DNA of 64,000 nucleotides from Adiantum capillus-veneris (taxonomy: Eukaryota > Streptophyta > Polypodiopsida > Polypodiales > Pteridaceae): contig CM043944.1 in assembly GCA_014529385.2 (NCBI GenBank), positions 75,325,884 to 75,389,883 of the forward strand. Direction: 5' to 3'. Below the pieces are notes generated by a model. The model made no database searches and was not told where the DNA came from. It saw nothing but the letters and a program-made list of their open reading frames with translations. Shown in pieces: positions 58,641 to 64,000 of the stretch (its first letter is position 1; every line of letters begins with the position of its first letter). The translations under genes were made by a program, and so were the position numbers.

Positions 58641-60439
58641 ACGGGCTATCTTCGAGGCTAGCTTGGATGGGGAGTAATCCGTATCCGAGCGTCCTCTAGA
58701 TAGGAGAGACTGTAGTGAGTGCCTAGTCCAAGCCCAAGTAGAGCGAGCCGTGCGTAAAGCAACCTCCTCTATCCAGGAGTCCTCATGAATGTATACATAG
58801 CAAGGCAAACACTGCGTATCAATAAAAAAGTACACCACAATGTGCCTACATCTTGCTGAGTCTGGGGGTGTCACCGCAAACTTGGCCAGTGGCCACAACG
58901 TCTGTAGTAAATCTGTAACTCCAAGTTCTCCCATGTGGTGAGAGAACTCGAGAACCTGTGTATCCAACCATCCCACCACTGAGTCGAGGGACCACTGTGT
59001 CTCGGTCCTACCACAGAGGGGGAAGGAGAAACCAACTGTTGAGTCCAAGGCCTCTGTCCCCCTAGCGGCGAGGAACAAAGCATGGACCCTGCAGCAGCCT
59101 GCCTCGTGGTCTGTTGCGGAATCGCCGAGAAAGCGAGTGAACCCGTAGTCGAAGAAATCCCAGCGGCGTCGGAGGTCAATGCTCGTCAGACCATGAGGGA
59201 TAGCTGCAAGGGAAGATGTCTGAATCTGCAGAGGGGGCCGCAAGAAGGGCTGACCCTCTCTCGCTAGGCGACTCGTGGCAAAGGCGCTGCCAAGAGATCT
59301 CCTGGCCGCCGGCGAGGGACCAGTCTCTTGAGTCGATTGTGGAACTGGAGCAGGAGAGGGGGGGGGGGGGGTAGGAAGCTGGAGGGGGCGGGAGGGAGGA
59401 AAAGCGGGGTGGGGCGAAAGAGGAAGAGGGGCGAGGTGGGGAGTGGATGGGAGTAGAGGGCGGATGAGGAGGAGGAGGTGAACTCTAAAGGGGGGGGGCG
59501 GTTGGCGAGGGTGAAGTGGAGGTGGAGGCTGGCGTAGGGGGCTCCTCCTGCTCAAGAGGACCAAAGCGGTTCCCCGTGGGAACCCACTGCTGCTGAGTAG
59601 GCACATGAGGGCCACTCTGAGTGTCAGGCTGTTGCTGTGGCCCCTGGCGTCGACGGCCATGGGTCTGTTGCCACCCCTCCTCCGCTGGAGCGCCAGGCTC
59701 GGAGGGTGACTCTGTGCGCTGTGCCGCTGGTTGTGGCTGCGGCCCAGCCTTGGCAGGATGGGGCTGAGGCTGAGGTGCAGGTCGTGGCCTCCTCCGTGGA
59801 CAGGCCTTCGCTAGGTGGCCCATCTGTCTACAAATGAAGCACTGGTTCGGAAGACCTTCGGGAGCGTGTGGGTATCTCTGACCAAAACTCGAACTGAGGG
59901 GATGCCAGCCGCCTTGGCAGCTACTGATGCTGCCGTACGAGGTGTCTCCAGAACAGTCCCGATGGTGGAGCCAATCCTGGAGAGAAGTGGTAGGTACTCC
60001 CTCCGTAAACCCGGAAAGCAGACTGAGATGGGAATGTCTGCCTCCGCTACTAGCACATCCGAAGTCGGGTCAAACCATGTCGCCACTGTCGAAAGTGGAT
60101 GCGTGATGCTCGGATGGCCAGTGGACTCATAGCTATGACCTTGGAAGCCATCTCGGAGGTCTCGAACTCGATCTGGTAGTACCCCCGTCCGAGAATCTGG
60201 ACATCCAAGATCTTGCCCACCTCTGCGAGAAGGCGGGCCTGGAGAAGGTCACGCAGCTCTCCTCTGCTGGGTCGGGTGCCGAGAATCTTGCAAATGACCG
60301 AGGTCGCCTACAAACGCTCTACCTCTGCGGCTAGGCTCGCTTGCTCTGTCGGTGAAAGAGCAAGTCGAATGGTGGGCTTAGCGGTGCCGGGCGAGGGGGC
60401 TTCGGAGGAGTCCTTCTGGGGTGGAGCATGAGCCTCCAT
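58641..60439 (-). pseudogene. LINE ORF1: nucleic-acid-binding protein, broken
   Basis: Starts at the ATG at 60439 (MEAHAPPQKDSS). An RRM/DUF4283-like stretch contains VICKILGTRPSRGELRDL and VGKILDVQILGRGYYQIEF. It is broken by TAG at 60310-60308 and a frameshift near 60090. A second shift leads to the CCHC knuckle CFICRQMGHLAKAC near 59810. A long Pro/Gln-rich linker contains homopolymer runs at 59357-59371 and 59489-59496, where frame is lost again. The C-terminal third (LDSVVGWLDTQVLEFSHHMG, ARCRHIVVYFFIDTQC) is open to about 58600 and probably belongs to ORF1. Confidence 0.75.
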
Positions 60440-60770
60440 TAGTGTCTGCTGCTCTGAAGGAGAAGGGCGGACGAGAAGGCTAACGCTTGAGAGCTCGGCA
60501 AGGAGAAACCAACTGAGAATCCACTGCCAGGCAATTCAAACGATGCCTTCGGAGGGGGGGGGGGGGGGGGGGCGTGAGGATAAGGGGCTGGAGCGGCGAG
60601 GGCAGCGGGCAGCGAACAAGAGGGGGGGCAGCGGGCGGGGCTGCACTCTGGCTGGGCTGCGCGCAGGCTGGGTGTAAGCTCAGCAACGCGCAGGTAGGGG
60701 GCAGCGCGAGGGCGAAGGCGAAGGGGGGGCTATGGTGCGGGAGAGCAGGAGCAGGAGTAACGAGCACTTC
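60440..60770 (-). other. LINE 5' UTR, GC-rich with poly(G/C) run
   Basis: Very GC-rich; a run of about 19 G lies at 60554-60572. It would hold the internal promoter of a full-length LINE, but no specific motif is claimed. Confidence 0.6.
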
Positions 60771-60839
60771 AAGTTCTCAAGAATTTAGTCGAGATACTCC
60801 GTCGAAGTGCGACATTCTCAGGTAAGGCAGCAATTAACA

Positions 60840-61001
60840 ATGCCTACTTCATTTTCCATGTCCTACATAGGCATTGCCACGTTAGCAGCTCGGAAATCGC
60901 GCCTTGAGTTGCCAAATTCTGTAGAGTATGCGATGTCATTACGTGCAAGCATTTAATAGTCCTCCCTGCAGTGGATTGCCATGTCATCAATTTTGTGACA
61001 C
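60840..61001 (-). repeat. Element J 3' LTR, proximal part
   Basis: On the minus strand it starts TGTCACAAAATTGATGACAT after AAGAAGGGGATG. It aligns with the window-end LTR at 63890-64000. The LINE is inserted at 60771. Confidence 0.65.
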
Positions 61002-61013
61002 ATCCCCTTCTTA
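61002..61013 (-). other. Element J polypurine tract
   Basis: Minus-strand AAGAAGGGGATG precedes the LTR start TGTCAC. Confidence 0.65.
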
Positions 61014-61338
61014 GAGGGAGAGTAATCACTCGCGGTTACACATGCAAAATTCAATCTGATTCTTTAACACACACTGCGCTCATGCAAACATGCCAATGAC
61101 CATCATCACCAGACAACACATTGTCTAGTATGCATTATATCATACAGTTCCACAATCAAATTTCTATTCAATCATCTCATCCTCATCAGAACTCTTGATA
61201 TTTTGGCATAGCAATATTAGCCATCACACTCAAATCTTGCTGATCTCCTAGGGTGTCTAGAATATGCTTCACAAAATGCTATGCAAACGACATATGCACA
61301 TATGTAGTCACAAAACATAAAGACATCCAAATACAATG

Positions 61339-61533
61339 AAACGCTCCCCAAACTTCAACCTGCGTCGTTCAGAGGGTTCCATTTACAACTAAACGATGCC
61401 CAGACCGTAGCCTGCCCTGTCTAGAGGTTCCTAGTACAACTAAAATATCCTAGATTGCAATCTGTGCCGTTTAGAGGTTTCTATTTACAAACTAAACAAT
61501 CCCCAAACTGTAGTCTGCACTGTTTAGAGGTTC
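61339..61533. repeat. Tandem repeat, four units of about 52 bp, in element J
   Basis: Units start at about 61339, 61391, 61442 and 61494. Each has an A-rich start, a CC-AA-CT--CCTG core, a GT-TAGAGGTTC block and an ATTTACAACT end. The fourth unit is shortened. Confidence 0.8.
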
Positions 61534-61779
61534 ATCAAATAGCATTGAAACCACTATCACAATCGGAATCAAACAAGTTCAATCGGCACCAAAACAAGTT
61601 CGAAGCAGATATAATCTATTTCAAACAATTTTCTAACAGTATTGTCAAATAGGTGTCAAAAGTGAAGCAAAAGCAAAAAACATTTGGGATTGGTTTTCGT
61701 AAGTCGGATTGGAAGGACGACTGCCTTGTCATCGCGGTTCAAGGTTATGGTTCAATTGCGGATATGAATAGTAACATTG

Positions 61780-62559
61780 TTTTAATGATGCCAAGGCATT
61801 TCCAAAAGTGCGTCACAGTGCCTCACGGCCTTGCCATGGTACCCCAAAATGGTGAGAGGAACGACATCGATAAGAGGAACAACTATACTGGTATCTCTTG
61901 TAGCTAGCTCTGCATTAATGGGTCGTACTTGAAACCCATGCATCTTAGAAATTTTGGATAAAAGTGGAATTTTCAATGGCTCCGTGATAAAAGAAGATGA
62001 GTGCTTTGTGGCCATGAATCTTTCCATAAGCTTGGCTTGATTCTTTGGACGCATCGGGTGTAGAAATTGCATAAATATGTGGAACAAGTCCTATTGAAGG
62101 CTTTCTTGACAGGAGGTTTATCTCCTTAGTGGAGACAAACATAGGACGTCTGGAAACATTCGAAGCACCTATCTTCTTGTTGAAGAGTTTCCCGTTGACG
62201 AGTAGTAAGGTGAGGTCATGCATGCGGAGTCGAAGTATCATGAGAATGTCTGGAATTAGAATGTTGTGGTTGAGGATTTTCTTTACGTGCCTGTCATCTT
62301 CAATTGTAAAATCAAGCCTTCCCTTCATTTGTTTATAGCCAACTGCAACATGGTTCATAAGCTCTTGTATGGTGGAGACTTGCTCGGACAGACAATATTC
62401 CTTAAGTGGAGAATGTAATCCGATAGTATAGCGGTCACACTGGTTTTCCAAGGTTAACATTTTGAAGAAAGAGACGACAAGGTAGTTGTCTAGTAATTTC
62501 TGATTGTAATCTTCCATGGTTTCAGACTTTCGGTGGCCAACATTTTCAAGTTGCCCCAT
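61780..62559 (-). pseudogene. Element J gag-protease
   Basis: Gag shows RYTIGLHSPLKEYCLSEQVS, which aligns with the YCCGLPKRLRDYC region of Gypsy-G. A degenerate knuckle follows (FVSTKEINLLSRKP; cysteines lost). The protease start ALIFFYHGAIENSTF has Tyr-His-Gly where D-S/T-G is expected. A frameshift near 61950 leads to a protease end CDALLEMPWHH, which matches the CDALLGIPW block of Gypsy-G. No RT or integrase follows. Confidence 0.75.
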
Positions 62560-63230
62560 TCTGCCAGAAGTTGTACTTCAAATAAGGAGGTCAAGTAACT
62601 TCGAGCAAAAATATTTTTAAAAACTTTGCCAAGTCCTTGGAGCGTGAGGCTTAGTGTTTAAAGAACTTCACCACTGCATAGCATTGCCTTGGATTATTCT
62701 GTGTAGTTTCCAAGTGAATAGATATTGTCAAATTATTGAAGAAATTGCAAGGCTTTCTTCTGATCTTTCATTGTCAAAAAGTGGAAAATTTTTACCATAG
62801 ATCCACCATCCTTGTAGTCTTTATAGGTTGAGACATTGCAGGTACCGGAGGTGGATAATAAGGACAGGCATATGGATTCTAATTGTGAAACACAGGAAGG
62901 AAGTGTGGTTGCAAAGACGGTGCAAAATCAAGTGTTTGTAACCACCTGGTGGAAAACTACTCCAAGTGGAATAGAAGCTTGTGTGGATTGTTGAGAAGAA
63001 GCTCTTGCGTTGTTGGTGCCCGAGGATGGGAACCTTGAGGCATCAATGGCTATAGCATGTAATTCAAGAACTGTTGGAAGGTTTGCAGAATAAGCGAATT
63101 GTGCTGAGGATGTTTCTAGAGGATGTTGCGAAGTTGATCAATGAGGAATTGCAAGTACTCATTAGAATCTAGAAATGCCATCTTTGTCTGTCCCGGTAGG
63201 ACCGGTTTGCTTGTCAAAATAGTGAATGAT
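62560..63230 (-). other. Element J leader and 5' gag remnant
   Basis: About 670 bp between PBS and the recognisable Gag with no clear frame. Confidence 0.5.
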
Positions 63231-63234
63231 TGAA

Positions 63235-63246
63235 GCTCTGATATTT
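63235..63246 (-). other. Element J primer binding site (iMet-like, decayed)
   Basis: Minus-strand AAATATCAGAGC; two changes from TGGTATCAGAGC at its start. Confidence 0.6.
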
Positions 63247-63263
63247 CTCTAACCAATGGGGCA

Positions 63264-63347
63264 CCACGTGCTAATTGGAGAGAACAAAACTAGAATAGAT
63301 TTTAGCACGTGCTAACTGGAGAGAACAAAACTAGAATAGACTTTAGC
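63264..63347. repeat. Tandem duplication, two units of about 42 bp
   Basis: Both units contain CACGTGCTAA, TGGAGAGAACAAAACTAGAA and TAGA. It lies in the element J LTR next to the PBS. Confidence 0.85.
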
Positions 63348-63363
63348 ACTTCAACGCAGCTGG

Positions 63364-63366
<3 letters not shown>

Positions 63367-63437
<71 letters not shown>
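63367..63437. repeat. (GA)n microsatellite
   Basis: A perfect tract of about 71 bp inside the element J LTR. Confidence 0.95.
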
Positions 63438-63440
<3 letters not shown>

Positions 63441-63475
63441 CACACAATAGATACGGAGTGGTGGAGTTCCACTCT

Positions 63476-63663
63476 TTTTTTTTCCAAGAAAGAGATCCTT
63501 CTATTAGTTAATAAAACTGCCCATAGGGCTACAACCACCTCTACTAGAGAGGGCTACATCAACCATGGGGGGAGACTCCCAATGAAAGAACAACATATGT
63601 ACAATGAGGGCTAAATCAAGAGATGGGAGGAGGGAAAAGCCACACAGGTGGGCGGTAGTGTCA
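63476..63663 (-). mobile_element. 5'-truncated LINE copy with 17-bp TSD
   Basis: 188 bp matching the 3' end of the LINE at 54103, including its T-run tail. It is flanked by the exact 17-bp duplication TGGTGGAGTTCCACTCT (63459-63475 and 63664-63680). The duplicated site is itself an imperfect inverted repeat (GGAGTTCC). Confidence 0.93.
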
Positions 63664-63680
63664 TGGTGGAGTTCCACTCT

Positions 63681-64000
63681 TAGATGCTCTAGCCCCAAAA
63701 CCCTAGAGCATCCCCAAAACCCTGGCGCCCCTTTCGGTATTTCTTTTATATTGACCTATAAACGGTACAACTTCCAAGTGCAAATCTGCAAATGTCAGAC
63801 TACCAAGAGCCTCCCCGAAGGCTTATATTTAAAGGCCCTTGGCTTGAAAAGCATTAGATACAAAAGCTGACGGTCAAAAGCATTTTCCCTTGCATAGGCA
63901 CTGCCACTCAACAGCCCGAACATTGCGTTGTGAATTGTGCAAATCCGTATAGTATGCCACATCATCACTTGTGAGCTGTTAACAGTCCTCTTTTTAGTGA
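63681..64000 (-). repeat. Element J 5' LTR, distal part (truncated by window end)
   Basis: Contains a CCGAAAGGGGCGCC-type polyadenylation region near 63725-63745 shared with other Gypsy LTRs here, and sequence matching 60860-60965. Confidence 0.65.

Larger units (their letters stand above)
54103..60770 (-). mobile_element. Full-length L1-type LINE
   Basis: A 6.67-kb non-LTR retrotransposon. It has a poly(A) tail (T run at 54105-54115) and an 11-bp TSD AAGTTCTCAAG at 54092-54102 and 60771-60781. A GC-rich 5' UTR of about 330 bp precedes ORF1, which has an RRM-like region and a CCHC knuckle, and ORF2 with APE endonuclease, RT and a C-terminal zinc finger. This order fits the plant L1 clade. 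Nonsense codons and frameshifts make it inactive. Confidence 0.93.
60782..64000 (-). mobile_element. Element J: gag-protease-only Gypsy relative, running off the window
   Basis: Minus strand. The 3' LTR starts at about 61001 after a polypurine tract, the PBS is near 63235, and 5' LTR sequence runs from about 63247 to the window end. The segments 60860-60965 and 63890-63995 align (GCATAGGCA-TGCCAC, TAGTATGC...CAT, AGTCCTC), supporting two LTRs of one element. Internal coding covers only Gag and protease; about 750 bp beyond it is non-coding. The far end lies outside the window. Confidence 0.7.

Noticed and set aside
61339-61533. Regularly spaced repeats as a CRISPR-like array
   Set aside because: The units are diverged head-to-tail tandem repeats without unique spacers, in a plant retroelement.

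Overview
The window is nuclear DNA of a land plant. The evidence is two spliced exons of an organelle-targeted MnmG/GidA-like gene, long dinucleotide microsatellites, and many LTR retrotransposons primed by plant initiator-Met tRNA. Size and repeat density fit a large repeat-rich genome (a fern or another large-genome lineage is possible), but nothing fixes the species. No bacterial operon, CRISPR array or convincing tRNA/rRNA gene was seen.

Layout: 1-4766 is gene-poor flank rich in (GA)n and (CA)n tracts. 4767-5692 holds a TATA box and exons 1-2 of mnmG. No later exon was found in the remaining 58 kb, so the gene either has a giant intron or is a severed fragment. From 7.1 kb on, almost everything is nested transposons. 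Most boundaries can be fixed by target-site duplications (TSDs): LARD-A (about 7.14-14.66 kb) holds Copia-1 (9033-14583, TSD AAAGG). LARD-C (15020-37059, TSD TTGGT) holds LARD-B (15075-24575, TSD CATGG), which itself holds Copia-2 (17857-23034, TSD GGTTC). LARD-C also holds chromovirus Gypsy-G (27677-36100), whose 3' edge was lost in a deletion. At 38.6-47.3 kb a Gypsy LTR fragment is followed by LARD LTRs F1/F2, and F1 is split by element E (39549-45347, TSD TAAGG). At 47.3-53.5 kb lie a Gypsy LTR fragment, a decayed Gypsy (I) and a full-length Gypsy-G-type LTR. At 54.1-60.8 kb is a full-length LINE (TSD AAGTTCTCAAG). At 60.8-64 kb is a gag-protease-only Gypsy relative (J) carrying a 188-bp LINE tail with a 17-bp TSD.

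The most unusual content is the LARD family (A, B, C, with LTRs F1/F2). These are non-autonomous elements with LTRs of about 1.1-1.2 kb. They share a protein I do not recognise: a coiled coil, an acidic His/Asp-rich stretch and a conserved C-terminal region ending at the polypurine tract. Their LTRs begin in a perfect G-box palindrome and carry a degenerate array of an AGCGTTTTTGCA motif downstream of the TATA box. Their LTR start and polypurine tract resemble those of Gypsy-G and J, so a chromovirus integrase may move them. A second notable pattern is that all six in-frame stops in Gypsy-G are TAG, which fits decay of methylated CAG sites.

All coordinates, alignments and counts were made by eye; percentages are approximate.
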